Shown here in pieces: positions 53,552-61,916 of a DNA stretch of 64,000 nucleotides. The position numbers and the translations under genes are program-made. The stretch is from Phaeobacter inhibens DSM 16374 (lineage in GTDB: Bacteria; Pseudomonadota; Alphaproteobacteria; Rhodobacterales; Rhodobacteraceae). Where the stretch lies: positions 62,001 through 126,000 of the forward strand of contig NZ_AXBB01000004.1 in NCBI RefSeq assembly GCF_000473105.1. The letters are read 5' to 3'. The notes below the pieces were generated by a model. The model was not told the origin of the DNA. It was given only the letters and a program-made list of their open reading frames with translations, and did not search any database. Within the stretch, counting starts at the first letter, position 1, and each line of letters opens with the position of its first letter.

Positions 53552-54100
53552 TTAGGTTCCTTTCGGACGGATGGTGGCCACCAGCTCTGCGACCTTGAGG
53601 CCGAATTTGCGCATTTCAGAGCGGTTCATGATGGTGCCGTTCTCCATCAGATACATCCAGTCGGTGACGTCGAGCACGTGACCACCCGCACTCTCGGGGA
53701 GGCGGATGCGATAGGTCAGGCGCACGGTTGCGCCGCTCTGCTGACCCTCGCCGGTGCCGATGATGTCATCTGCGGTCGCGGTGAACGCCCCGTTTTCACC
53801 CATGGTGAGAAACCACTTGCGTTGCTGCGTACCGCTGCTGGCATAGGAGAAATCCTCGCTCAACGTGCCGGTGTTGCCGTCCCAGGCTCCGTTCATTGTG
53901 GCGACAAAACGCGAGACCACGCGGCCCATTGGGCCATAGATCATGCCTTCGGAGATCATTTCGCCGCTCAGATGTGTGCGAATGTCGAAGTCGGGACCGG
54001 TGCCGGCGTAGTGCTGGGGGCGTTGGCTGCGAAACCCGAAACCGGGCCGGAGCAGTGCAAGCAGCAGCACCAGGATGATCGCTACAAGCAGGAATTTCAT
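53552..54100 (-). CDS. DUF3833 family lipocalin-like protein
   Basis: A 182-residue protein with an N-terminal hydrophobic anchor (MKFLLVAIILVLLLALLRPG) and a beta-rich remainder (FDIRTHLSGEMISEGMIYGP, then DVTDWMYLMENGTIMNRSEM) typical of DUF3833. It is probably anchored in the inner membrane facing the periplasm. I start it at the ATG at 54100, which overlaps the MFS stop (ATGA); longer in-frame starts lie inside the MFS gene. Function unknown, with lipid handling suggested by the operon. Confidence 0.8.
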   Translation of the reverse strand: MKFLLVAIILVLLLALLRPGFGFRSQRPQHYAGTGPDFDIRTHLSGEMISEGMIYGPMGRVVSRFVATMNGAWDGNTGTLSEDFSYASSGTQQRKWFLTMGENGAFTATADDIIGTGEGQQSGATVRLTYRIRLPESAGGHVLDVTDWMYLMENGTIMNRSEMRKFGLKVAELVATIRPKGT

Positions 54101-55320
54101 GGCGCGGTGACCTTTCTTGGGAGTCGGAGGACCATCGCGATGGCGATGAGTTTGATACAGCAGGGAATGATGGCGTAGGCCCATGTCAGGGTCTGGAGCG
54201 CGGCGATGCTGTTCTGGCCGCCGGGGGTAAAGCCGCTGAGTTGCAGCATCGGCAGAAGCAGAACAGCCGCGGCAGCAAGCGCCAGTTTGGCGGCGAAGGA
54301 CCAGAGCCCAAAGGCCTGTCCTGCCTGCAACCCGGCCCGTGCCAACATGCGCGAGAACAGCACCGGCAGGATCACCATATCCGCGCCAAGCGCCGCACCA
54401 GATCCGACACAGATCATGGCAAACCCGAGCGCGGCACCAGCAGGCAGAAACGCTGCGGAAACAAACGATAGTATCGCCAATATCATCGCCGGAAACAGCA
54501 CATTGCGCGCCCCAAATCGGTCTGCGGCTCGTGTCCATAATGGTACCGAAAGTCCGGCAGCGAGGAAGAACAACACCAGAAAGGGACCGGCCATATCGGC
54601 CAGCGCGAGCTTATCCTCGACAAAGAACAGAAACAGCGTTGAGGTCATGGCAACGGGCAGGCTGTTGACCAGAGCCAGGGCGAGAAGGCGAAACCCACCA
54701 GCCTCACGCAGGGCTGTGATCGACAGGGGCTGCTCCGGCCGCGGTGTGGCGGTCCACAGACCGCGGGTCAGCCACCAAACTGTAATGCAAAGTCCGGCAA
54801 GCAGACCGCCAAAGGCGGGGTAACCGGCCTGACTGGCGCCTAGCGCACCCAACAGGCTGGGGGCAAGGGCAGCGAGAATGATCCCGGCCAATGTGCCACC
54901 CTCGCGAAATCCGGCAAGGCGGATCAGCGCCTCCGGGCTGCCGGCGAGCGCAGTGCTTTGTCCATAGAACAGCACGGTGCCCAAGCTGTAGGCTGTGAAC
55001 AGCAATACCAGTGCAATCACGAGCCAGGGCAAGACGCTCCCTGCAGCTGGGCGATACGTGTAGAGCAGGAGAAACCCCATAGCCATCCCAAAGGCCGCCA
55101 GCGCAGCAAAAGTCGCCCGCTCCTGCGGCCAGCGGTCGGTGATCCAGCCCAGCAATGGATCCTGCACGAAATCAAGCACCCGTATCCCTGCCAGTACTGC
55201 CGCCAGGGTGGCCAGGCTCACCCCCAGTTCCGCCGTCGCAAAACGCGGCAGATGGATGTAGAGTGGCAGGCCGGCGGCGGCCAGCATCATGGCAAACAGG
55301 GAAATACGGGTGGCTTGCAT
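54097..55320 (-). CDS. MFS transporter (GPH-like)
   Basis: A 407-residue integral membrane protein with about 12 predicted helices. The loop VQDPLLGWITDRW after helix 2 is the GPH/major facilitator form of the D-x3-G-x2-D/R motif. It sits inside an otherwise lipid-related operon, overlapping both neighbours by one to four bases. The substrate is unknown. Confidence 0.85.
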   Translation of the reverse strand: MQATRISLFAMMLAAAGLPLYIHLPRFATAELGVSLATLAAVLAGIRVLDFVQDPLLGWITDRWPQERATFAALAAFGMAMGFLLLYTYRPAAGSVLPWLVIALVLLFTAYSLGTVLFYGQSTALAGSPEALIRLAGFREGGTLAGIILAALAPSLLGALGASQAGYPAFGGLLAGLCITVWWLTRGLWTATPRPEQPLSITALREAGGFRLLALALVNSLPVAMTSTLFLFFVEDKLALADMAGPFLVLFFLAAGLSVPLWTRAADRFGARNVLFPAMILAILSFVSAAFLPAGAALGFAMICVGSGAALGADMVILPVLFSRMLARAGLQAGQAFGLWSFAAKLALAAAAVLLLPMLQLSGFTPGGQNSIAALQTLTWAYAIIPCCIKLIAIAMVLRLPRKVTAP

Positions 55321-55883
55321 CAGTTGCCTCTGAGCTGACTGGACAGGCGCGCGGACCGGCTGTTGGGAGATAGCCAGATATTCAGAAACCGTTTGCGGGC
55401 CTCTGCATGGCGCACATCACAGGTCTGCCGTCCATTCAGGTAAAGTGCCACTTGGTTCGGGTCGCGTGTTGTGGCGACAAAACTGTCCCCGGCTGCCACA
55501 TCGCGAAAGCAGCGTTCCAGCTTTGCAAGCAACCGATCCTGATCCGCACGCGGTCCCTCCAGCCGGGTCAACTCTGCGGCGGTCGCCTTGGTCAGCTGCA
55601 TACGCGTGAACCCGCGCCGATAGCTGAGCTTCAGCGCCATAGGTGTTTGCCAATCGAAGCGCTCTTGACCCTCAGCAAACAGGCTGGCGTCATAAAGCGG
55701 CAGACCGAACCAGCGGAAGGTCACCTCACCCAGCTTAATTGGGGATTGGAGGCCGGTATCCGCCGTTGCTGGGGTGCTGAAACTGCTCAGGAGCACAGCC
55801 AGCCCCAGTGCGAAAGACACCATGGCTGAGCGATGACTTGTCCAGAGGCTCTTGGTGTCGTGGGGCTGGCCTGGATCAGGCAT
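55320..55883 (-). CDS. Chalcone isomerase-like periplasmic protein
   Basis: A protein of about 187 residues with a signal-like segment (MVSFALGLAVLLSSFSTPATA) followed by a chalcone-isomerase-like domain: VTFRWFGLPLYDASLF, LKLSYRRGFTRMQL and DPNQVALYLNGR. Bacterial members of this fold mostly bind fatty acids or have no known activity. The start is uncertain: ATG at 55883 (GGTGGAG upstream, eight-base overlap with the CFA-like gene) or ATG at 55820, which places the signal at the N-terminus. Confidence 0.72.
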   Translation of the reverse strand: MPDPGQPHDTKSLWTSHRSAMVSFALGLAVLLSSFSTPATADTGLQSPIKLGEVTFRWFGLPLYDASLFAEGQERFDWQTPMALKLSYRRGFTRMQLTKATAAELTRLEGPRADQDRLLAKLERCFRDVAAGDSFVATTRDPNQVALYLNGRQTCDVRHAEARKRFLNIWLSPNSRSARLSSQLRGN

Positions 55884-57033
55884 GGGCCAGCTCCACCTGT
55901 ACGACATCGGTTTGCCCGACCTCAAAGGAGGCGGCACAGGTTTCCAGATAATACCGCCAGTTGCGCAGGAAGGCGTCGCCATAGCCCAGTGCCTGGATTT
56001 TTGCCGTCATTGCTGCAAGCCGCGCTGCCCACTCGCGGCAGGTGCGGGCGTAATCCTGACCGAAGGCAAAGTTATCCGTGACTTTCAGCCCGGCGGTGCG
56101 CGCCTGATGTGAAATAACCGCGTCGGACAGCAACATGCCACCGGGGAAGGTGTATTGGCGAATATAGTCCGAGGATTGCCGATAGATATCGAAATAGCTG
56201 TCCTGCACCGTGATCGCCTGCACCACGGCACGTCCATCATCCGCGAGGCGGTTTTTCAGGGTTGCAAAATAGCTGGGCCAGTACCGCTCGCCCACGGCTT
56301 CGACCATTTCGATTGAGACGATATTGTCGAATTTGCCTTCCGATTTGCGATAGTCGCAGAGCCGGATGTCGGCCCGTCCGTCCAGCCGTGCATCAGCATA
56401 GCCGAACTGGCTGGGAGAGATCGTCAGGCCGGTGACATGGCGGCCCTGTTCAGCTGCGCGATCGGCGAATCCACCCCAGCCGCAGCCAACCTCCAACACC
56501 CGGTCGCCAGCGCTCAGACGACTGAGGACCCGATCATATTTGCGGGTCTGGGCGCGGGCCAGATCATTGTCGCCGGGGGCAAACAGCGCCGATGAATAGG
56601 TCATGCTTTCGTCCAGCCACAGCTGGTAGAATTCATTGCCGACATCATAATGTGCCTTGATGTTGCGCGACGCGCCCTTGACCGAATTGGCGCGCAGCAT
56701 CCGGTCCACCATCCGGTATTTTAGGCCCGCCCAGAAGCTGGGGTAGGCATAATCAGTGAGATGATCGAGGTTCAGCAACGCCACCTTAATCACGTCTTCG
56801 ATGCTGGGCGTATCCCAGAGCCCAGAAACATAGGCCTCGCCGAGGCCGATATCCCCGCGGGCAGCCATTGCGGTGATCGCGCTCCAGTCGTGCAGCTGAA
56901 TTTCTGCATGCGGGGCACCGGCGCCGAAATCATGCACATCCCCTTCGGGCGTATGCAGGCGAAGGCTGCCGTTGCGGATGCGGGCGCAGCTGTCGAGAAA
57001 GTCGTGTTTCACACGTTTGGTAAGAAAAATCAT
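55876..57033 (-). CDS. Cyclopropane-fatty-acyl-phospholipid synthase-like methyltransferase
   Basis: A 385-residue SAM-dependent methyltransferase of the CFA family. GGVLEVGCGWGGFADRAA-type motif I is seen as VLEVGCGWGGFADRAAE near residue 172; HYDVGNEFYQLWLD, TYSSALF and MVEAVGERYWPSYF are the conserved lipid and catalytic segments. It acts on unsaturated phospholipid acyl chains. Beside the amine-oxidase-like and DUF1365 genes it resembles the RpoE-controlled block of Rhodobacter sphaeroides that has been linked to furan fatty acid synthesis, where a CFA-like enzyme methylates vaccenoyl chains; which reaction this one carries out is not decided by sequence. Confidence 0.88.
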   Translation of the reverse strand: MIFLTKRVKHDFLDSCARIRNGSLRLHTPEGDVHDFGAGAPHAEIQLHDWSAITAMAARGDIGLGEAYVSGLWDTPSIEDVIKVALLNLDHLTDYAYPSFWAGLKYRMVDRMLRANSVKGASRNIKAHYDVGNEFYQLWLDESMTYSSALFAPGDNDLARAQTRKYDRVLSRLSAGDRVLEVGCGWGGFADRAAEQGRHVTGLTISPSQFGYADARLDGRADIRLCDYRKSEGKFDNIVSIEMVEAVGERYWPSYFATLKNRLADDGRAVVQAITVQDSYFDIYRQSSDYIRQYTFPGGMLLSDAVISHQARTAGLKVTDNFAFGQDYARTCREWAARLAAMTAKIQALGYGDAFLRNWRYYLETCAASFEVGQTDVVQVELAHA

Positions 57034-57785
57034 CAGCTGACCTCATGTTCCGGTGGGGTAGGGCGGGGGCGATAGTTTGCGCCCTTAAGTTTCAGTTTCA
57101 GCGCCTGCCAATAGATCAGCGCAACCGTGCGCAGGGTTCCGGCAGGGCGGCGCAGGCTGGCACCCAGCACGGCGGTGTTGCTCAACGGCTGGCGGGCGCC
57201 GGTCAGGGTGGCAATGACCCCCTGGTCACCATTCTTGTGATCGATGCGGATTGCGATCCGCCGTGGCCCTATGTCGAAATTGAACCAGTAGTCGCCCGCG
57301 ATCTGCTGAAAGGGAGAGACGTGGAAGATTTTCTTGGCCTGAAGCTTGTCCGACGGGGCAATCGCGGTGAATTCGGGTTTGTGACAGACATAGCTGTGTC
57401 TGTCGCCGAAGGTATTGCTGACCTCCGCGATCACCGCGTGCAGGGCGGTACCACGAAAGGCGAGCCAAAAACTGACGGGGTTGAAGATGTGACCCAGATA
57501 GCTTGGTTGCGTCAGCAGCCGGATGGTGATCCCGTCCATCCTCAGGCCAGCGTCGGCAAAGACCTGTTCCGCCCAGGGCAGCCCCGCCCCCCGACGTGGC
57601 GCGCCGCCGTGATTGCGATCATGGACCGCAAGCAGGTTGAAGCGATTGCGCGAGAACAACAGCGGGCCGTTTTCGGCGCGCGGATCAATCAGCACGTAGT
57701 CCACGCCATAGCGGAAGCTGTTGGCGATAGCGCCATAGCGGGCATGTGTGGTCTGCCCGGCGATATGGTCGGGCCACTGTGTCAT
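57033..57785 (-). CDS. DUF1365 family protein
   Basis: A 250-residue protein that begins after a few residues with the conserved ARYGAIANSFRYGVDYVL, and includes LTQPSYLGHIFNPVSFW and HVSPF. DUF1365 proteins are nearly always encoded between an FAD amine-oxidase-like protein and a CFA-synthase-like protein, as here. Their function is not known. It shares one base with the CFA-like gene start and four with the amine oxidase stop. Confidence 0.9.
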   Translation of the reverse strand: MTQWPDHIAGQTTHARYGAIANSFRYGVDYVLIDPRAENGPLLFSRNRFNLLAVHDRNHGGAPRRGAGLPWAEQVFADAGLRMDGITIRLLTQPSYLGHIFNPVSFWLAFRGTALHAVIAEVSNTFGDRHSYVCHKPEFTAIAPSDKLQAKKIFHVSPFQQIAGDYWFNFDIGPRRIAIRIDHKNGDQGVIATLTGARQPLSNTAVLGASLRRPAGTLRTVALIYWQALKLKLKGANYRPRPTPPEHEVS

Positions 57786-59071
57786 CCCACCACCCTGGTG
57801 CGCGCATCAATCCCCCGCGCGACGCGCACGGCGCTGGCAAACCCATCTTCGTGGAAACCGTGGCGCAGGTAGGCGCCTGCAAACCAAGTGTTATTCTGGC
57901 CTTGGATGTCTGCGATCTGGCTCTGCGCGCGCAGGGCAGCCGTATCAAAAACCGGGTGACGGAAGGTTTTCTGATCGTAGATCAGATCGCTTTGCACGTC
58001 TTTCACCGGGTTCAGGGAGACGAAAAGCGGATCGTTTTCATTGATGTTCTGCAGCCGGTTCATCCAGTAGGTGACCCCGATGGCTGCCCGGTCATCTCGG
58101 GTGTCGGCCTTGTAAACCCAGGACGACCAGCAGGCGCGGCGGCGTGGCATTTGAGCGCTGTCATGATGCAGGATCATTTCATTATCCTGATAACGCATAA
58201 CCCCCAGCGTTGCCTGTTCAGCGCGCGTTGGCTGGCTGAGCAGGCGCAGGCTGTCGTCCGAATGGCAGGCCATTACCACCTGATCAAAATTCTCGCTGGT
58301 GCCATCGGGCAGATGGATGCACACGCCCTCTGCAGTTCGCTCGACACTGCGCACCGGAGTGCCCGGACGCAATTGACAGCCCATCTGTTCCAGCCGAGCT
58401 GTCAGGCGGCGCACATATTCGATGCTGCCACCTTTGACCGTCCACCACTGGTGTTGACCTGAGGAACTGAGCAAGGCGTGATTGCGGAAAAACCGCACCA
58501 GAGATTGGGCCGGGAAGCCACGGATTTCATCAGGGGGGGTGGACCAGATCGCGCCGCAAATTGGCATCAGATAATAGCGCTGGAACCAATCCCCCAATTT
58601 CAGATCATTGACCAACTCACCGATGGTGACGCTGTCGCTCTTGGCGACCTGTTCGGCATTGGCGTTGAAGCGCAGAATGTCTCTGACCATGCGGAAAAAT
58701 GCGGGCCGCGCGATGTTGCGACGCTGACCCAGCAGCGCCCCAAGATCTCGTAGCCCATATTCCACGCGTCCGTCCCCGATGCTGGCACCGAAGCTCATAT
58801 CGCTTTTGACAACGGGAACCTCCAGATCGCGGAACATGGACGTCAGATGCGGGTAATTCACATAGTTGAAGACGATGAAACCAGTATCGACCGGCTGATC
58901 CCCATTGCGCCCCGCCATCACTGTCCGGGCATGACCACCCAGCCGGGGGGCCGCCTCAAACAGGGTGACATTATGCGTCTTTGCCAGCAGCCACGCTGTT
59001 GCCAGCCCGGAAATCCCGCCCCCTACGACGGCGATACGCTCGCGAGCGGATGATAATGCGTCAAAGGACAT
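57782..59071 (-). CDS. FAD-dependent amine oxidase-like desaturase/oxidoreductase
   Basis: A 429-residue flavoprotein. The Rossmann FAD motif VVGGGISGLATAWLL is near residue 15, followed by a GG doublet (APRLGGHART) and the C-terminal FAD segment (GAYLRHGFHEDG). It is the first gene of the eight-gene operon, with GGAG before the ATG and a strong RpoE-type promoter upstream. In Rhodobacter sphaeroides an equivalent gene block belongs to the singlet-oxygen regulon and is tied to furan fatty acid formation; a fatty-acyl desaturase-type role is inferred from that precedent. Confidence 0.87.
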   Translation of the reverse strand: MSFDALSSARERIAVVGGGISGLATAWLLAKTHNVTLFEAAPRLGGHARTVMAGRNGDQPVDTGFIVFNYVNYPHLTSMFRDLEVPVVKSDMSFGASIGDGRVEYGLRDLGALLGQRRNIARPAFFRMVRDILRFNANAEQVAKSDSVTIGELVNDLKLGDWFQRYYLMPICGAIWSTPPDEIRGFPAQSLVRFFRNHALLSSSGQHQWWTVKGGSIEYVRRLTARLEQMGCQLRPGTPVRSVERTAEGVCIHLPDGTSENFDQVVMACHSDDSLRLLSQPTRAEQATLGVMRYQDNEMILHHDSAQMPRRRACWSSWVYKADTRDDRAAIGVTYWMNRLQNINENDPLFVSLNPVKDVQSDLIYDQKTFRHPVFDTAALRAQSQIADIQGQNNTWFAGAYLRHGFHEDGFASAVRVARGIDARTRVVG

Positions 59072-59095
59072 GCTGTCTCCATCTGTGATTTCAAT

Positions 59096-59125
59096 TTGTT
59101 ACGCGGCTTCTGCCCGAGCGGATCA
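59096..59125 (-). promoter_or_regulatory. RpoE (ECF) promoter for the lipid operon
   Basis: On the minus strand TGATCC (59120-59125) is followed by exactly 18 bases and TAACAA (59096-59101). TGATCC is the -35 element of Rhodobacter RpoE promoters. The -10 ends 25 bases upstream of the first gene's ATG. Confidence 0.7.
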
Positions 59126-59184
59126 AAAAAGGTGACAGCTGATTTTGGTGAATTGGGAAAATACGAAAAAAATTTAGCGCAGAG

Positions 59185-59214
59185 TGATCCATCGCCGGAA
59201 AACGCGCGTATTGC
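59185..59214 (+). promoter_or_regulatory. RpoE (ECF) promoter for rpoE-chrR
   Basis: TGATCC (59185-59190), an 18-base spacer and TATTGC (59209-59214). It mirrors the minus-strand promoter 60 bases away and would autoregulate rpoE. Transcription would begin near 59221, so the in-frame ATG at 59219 is unlikely to be used. Confidence 0.6.
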
Positions 59215-59311
59215 ATACATGTTGACCACGCTGAGCGATCCACCTCTTGCAGCCCCTGCGCCGCCCGTTACGGTAGACCGTGACACAAGTGCATTGTGCG
59301 AAAGGAAAAAA

Positions 59312-59869
59312 GTGGAACGGGAGAGCCTGTCTGATCAGACGATCTGGATGCTGGCCGTGCGTGATAGTCGCTGCAAGGTGGCGTTTGGGCGGCTGTTCGA
59401 CTACTTCGCGCCGCGGCTCAAGGGGGTGATTTGCCGGTCCGGCATGCCGCCCAGTCAGGCCGAAGAAGTGGTGCAAGACGTCATGCTGACCGTGTGGCGT
59501 AAATCGGCGATGTTCGATCCGGAGCGGGCGCAGGTGTCGGCCTGGATTTATCAGATCGCCCGCAACAGGCAGATTGACGTGATCCGCAAGGAGCGGCGAC
59601 CGATCCCGGAAGAGCTGAAGCTTCCGGAAGATACACAGGAAGATGCAGCCCAGATTCTGGCGCTGGATCAGGAGACATCAAAGCTGCGTGCCGCGCTGGC
59701 CCGGCTGAAACCTGCTCAACGTGAGATGGTCGAAAAGGCCTACCTCGGCGAGCTGACCCATGCAGATATCCGGGAGCAAACCGGGTTGCCGCTGGGAACA
59801 ATCAAATCCCGCATCCGCCTCGGACTTGAGCGGTTGCGTCATGAGTTGAAGGAACAAGGACTATCATGA
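59312..59869 (+). CDS. rpoE: ECF RNA polymerase sigma factor, RpoE/ChrR type
   Basis: A 185-residue ECF sigma factor. Region 2 includes FGRLFDYFAPRLK and EEVVQDVMLTVWRK, with AWIYQIARNRQID; region 4 is LKPAQREMVEKAYLGELTHA and GTIKSRIRLGLERL. I start it at the GTG at 59312 because AAAGGA lies five bases upstream and the promoter places the RNA start near 59221; longer forms from ATG 59219 or 59096 would begin at or before the transcript. The length then matches Rhodobacter RpoE (about 180). It responds to singlet oxygen in that genus and is released from ChrR. Confidence 0.92.
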   Translation: MERESLSDQTIWMLAVRDSRCKVAFGRLFDYFAPRLKGVICRSGMPPSQAEEVVQDVMLTVWRKSAMFDPERAQVSAWIYQIARNRQIDVIRKERRPIPEELKLPEDTQEDAAQILALDQETSKLRAALARLKPAQREMVEKAYLGELTHADIREQTGLPLGTIKSRIRLGLERLRHELKEQGLS

Positions 59870-60501
59870 CCGGCGTACGCCATCATATCCCTGACCCGTT
59901 GTTGGTGGCTTACGCTTCCGGCAACCTGCCCTATGCCTATTCTCTGGTGGTGGCGACCCATCTGTCGATGTGTGACAGTTGCCGCACCCGGTTGACTGCG
60001 CATCAGGCTGTCGGCGGCTCCGTATTGGAAGCCTGCGGCACGCGGGATCTTTCGACCGATCTGCGGGATCGCGTGTTCGCCGAGTTGGATGAGCCCTATG
60101 AAGAGACGCCGCAATTTGGCCGCTCCGGTATTTTTCCGGCACCGGTAATGCAGGCGCTTGGCGGCTTGCCGCCAAAGTGGAAATCCCTTGGTATGGGAGT
60201 GCGCCAATCCATCCTGAGCCATGACGACGGTGGCAGTGTAAGGCTGTTGTACATCCCGTCGGGGCAGGCGGTGCCTGACCATGGCCACAATGGGCTTGAG
60301 TTGACATTGGTGCTGCAGGGCGCGTTTCGCGATGAAACAGGGCGGTTCGGCGTCGGCGATCTGGAGGTTGCCGACGATGATCTGGAACACACGCCGATCG
60401 CCGAGGAGGGTGAGACCTGCATTTGCCTGGCCGCGACCGACGCCGCGCTGCGGTTCCGGTCGCTGGTACCGCGCCTGCTGCAACCGATCTTCCGTATCTG
60501 A
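59866..60501 (+). CDS. chrR: ChrR-type zinc anti-sigma factor with cupin domain
   Basis: A 211-residue anti-sigma factor. The N-terminal zinc site is seen as His6 or His7, His32, Cys36 and Cys39 (THLSMCDSC), matching the ZAS domain of ChrR. The C-terminal half is a cupin with HGHNGLELTLVLQG (about residues 138-151), needed in Rhodobacter for the singlet-oxygen response. It overlaps rpoE by four bases and ends before a strong terminator. Confidence 0.93.
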   Translation: MTGVRHHIPDPLLVAYASGNLPYAYSLVVATHLSMCDSCRTRLTAHQAVGGSVLEACGTRDLSTDLRDRVFAELDEPYEETPQFGRSGIFPAPVMQALGGLPPKWKSLGMGVRQSILSHDDGGSVRLLYIPSGQAVPDHGHNGLELTLVLQGAFRDETGRFGVGDLEVADDDLEHTPIAEEGETCICLAATDAALRFRSLVPRLLQPIFRI

Positions 60502-60553
60502 ACACATCAGAGGACGCATCCGGCCAAGGTCGGCAGCATCATCCGATTATGAG

Positions 60554-60582
60554 AAAGGGCTGCCCTGAGGCAGCCCTTTTTT
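60554..60582 (+). terminator. Intrinsic terminator after chrR
   Basis: AAAGGGCTGCC and GGCAGCCCTTT form a perfect 11-base stem with loop CTGA, followed by TTT. It also separates rpoE-chrR from the convergent gap gene. Confidence 0.92.
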
Positions 60583-60610
60583 ACATAGTCATAGATGGCA
60601 GTTCTGGCGT

Positions 60611-61618
60611 TCAGCCATTCATTACCTTGCCCATGTGGCGGCCAGTGTCGACCATCCGGTTGGAGAAGCCCCATTCATTGTCATACCAGCTGACAACCCG
60701 CACCAGCCCTTCGGCTGTGACAGCGGTCTGCGGGGCGGCAAAGCAGGAGGAATGTGGGTCGTGGTTGAAATCGATGGAGACCAAGGGATCAGTCTCATAG
60801 GACAGGATACCTGCCAGAGCCCCCTCGGAGGCCGCCTTCATTGCGTCGTTGATTGCGTCGACCGTCGCAGCTTTCTCAGGAATGAAGCTGAGGTCCACCA
60901 CAGATACATTTGGTGTCGGTACGCGGATCGCCGATCCCTCAAGACGGCCTTTGAGATGCGGGAGCACTTCTGAGATCGCCCGCGCCGCGCCGGTTGAGGT
61001 GGGGATCATCGACAAGGCAGCCGCACGAGCCCGGTAGAGATCCTTGTGGCTGGTATCATGGGTCGGCTGATCACCGGTATAGGCGTGAATGGTGGTCATA
61101 TACCCGGTTTTGATGCCGAAGGTGTCATCCAGAACCTTCGCAACAGGCGCCAGACAATTGGTCGTACAGGAGGCGTTGGAGACGATCACGTCGTCCTTGG
61201 TCAGATCATCATGGTTGACACCAAATACCACGGTACGGTCAACATCCTTGCCCGGTGCAGAGATCAGTACCCGCTTGGAACCATTCTTCAGATGTTTGGC
61301 GGCGGTATCACGGCTGGTGAACAGGCCGGTGCATTCATACGCAATATCAACGTCTTGCCAGGGCAGTTCTTCTGGATTGCGGATCGCGGTCAGGCGGATG
61401 CTGTGGTTGCCCACATGCATGGTGTCGCCATCCACCTTCACGGATGCGCGCAGGCGGCCATGCACACTGTCGTATTTCAACAGGTGCGCCAGAGTCTCAG
61501 CCGGAGACAGATCATTGATGGCCACAACCGAGATATCGTCGGCGTTGCTCTCCAGCAGGGCGCGCAAAACGCCACGGCCAATGCGTCCAAATCCGTTGAT
61601 AGCAATTTTCAGGGTCAT
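60611..61618 (-). CDS. gap: Glyceraldehyde-3-phosphate dehydrogenase
   Basis: A 335-residue type I GAPDH. INGFGRIGRGVLRA is the NAD site; the catalytic Cys is in SNASCTTNCLAPV near residue 155. The ATG at 61618 has GGAG eight bases upstream and gives the standard length; the longer in-frame start at 61717 is not supported. It joins triose phosphate from the Entner-Doudoroff route to lower glycolysis. It stands alone, with its promoter in the 298-base region shared with the next gene. Confidence 0.97.
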   Translation of the reverse strand: MTLKIAINGFGRIGRGVLRALLESNADDISVVAINDLSPAETLAHLLKYDSVHGRLRASVKVDGDTMHVGNHSIRLTAIRNPEELPWQDVDIAYECTGLFTSRDTAAKHLKNGSKRVLISAPGKDVDRTVVFGVNHDDLTKDDVIVSNASCTTNCLAPVAKVLDDTFGIKTGYMTTIHAYTGDQPTHDTSHKDLYRARAAALSMIPTSTGAARAISEVLPHLKGRLEGSAIRVPTPNVSVVDLSFIPEKAATVDAINDAMKAASEGALAGILSYETDPLVSIDFNHDPHSSCFAAPQTAVTAEGLVRVVSWYDNEWGFSNRMVDTGRHMGKVMNG

Positions 61619-61916
61619 ATGTGCAACTCCGGTGATGATGTGGGTGCAGCCCTCGACGGGCGCGCCCGGTGGTCTGACAGTTGCGGCATCGTTATCGCTA
61701 ACAGTGGCAAAAATCAAGCCCGTTCGATACGCAAGCTTCAGGTGTCAAATTCTCTGAGTGGCGGGGCGGTGGTATGGTCCGGTTCACTGCCCGCACCGCT
61801 TAGCTATCTCTGATGACCTTACATCGTCGGGCGATTAGATGCATGACTTCTCTGGTGATTTAATACTAATTTATACACGCTATGATTGTTATTTGCTCTG
61901 GTCAAAGGGAGCCTCC

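Noticed and set aside
53552-54538. A 328-residue form of the DUF3833 protein
   Set aside because: The upstream 146 codons lie inside the MFS gene; homology and the signal anchor begin at the ATG at 54100.
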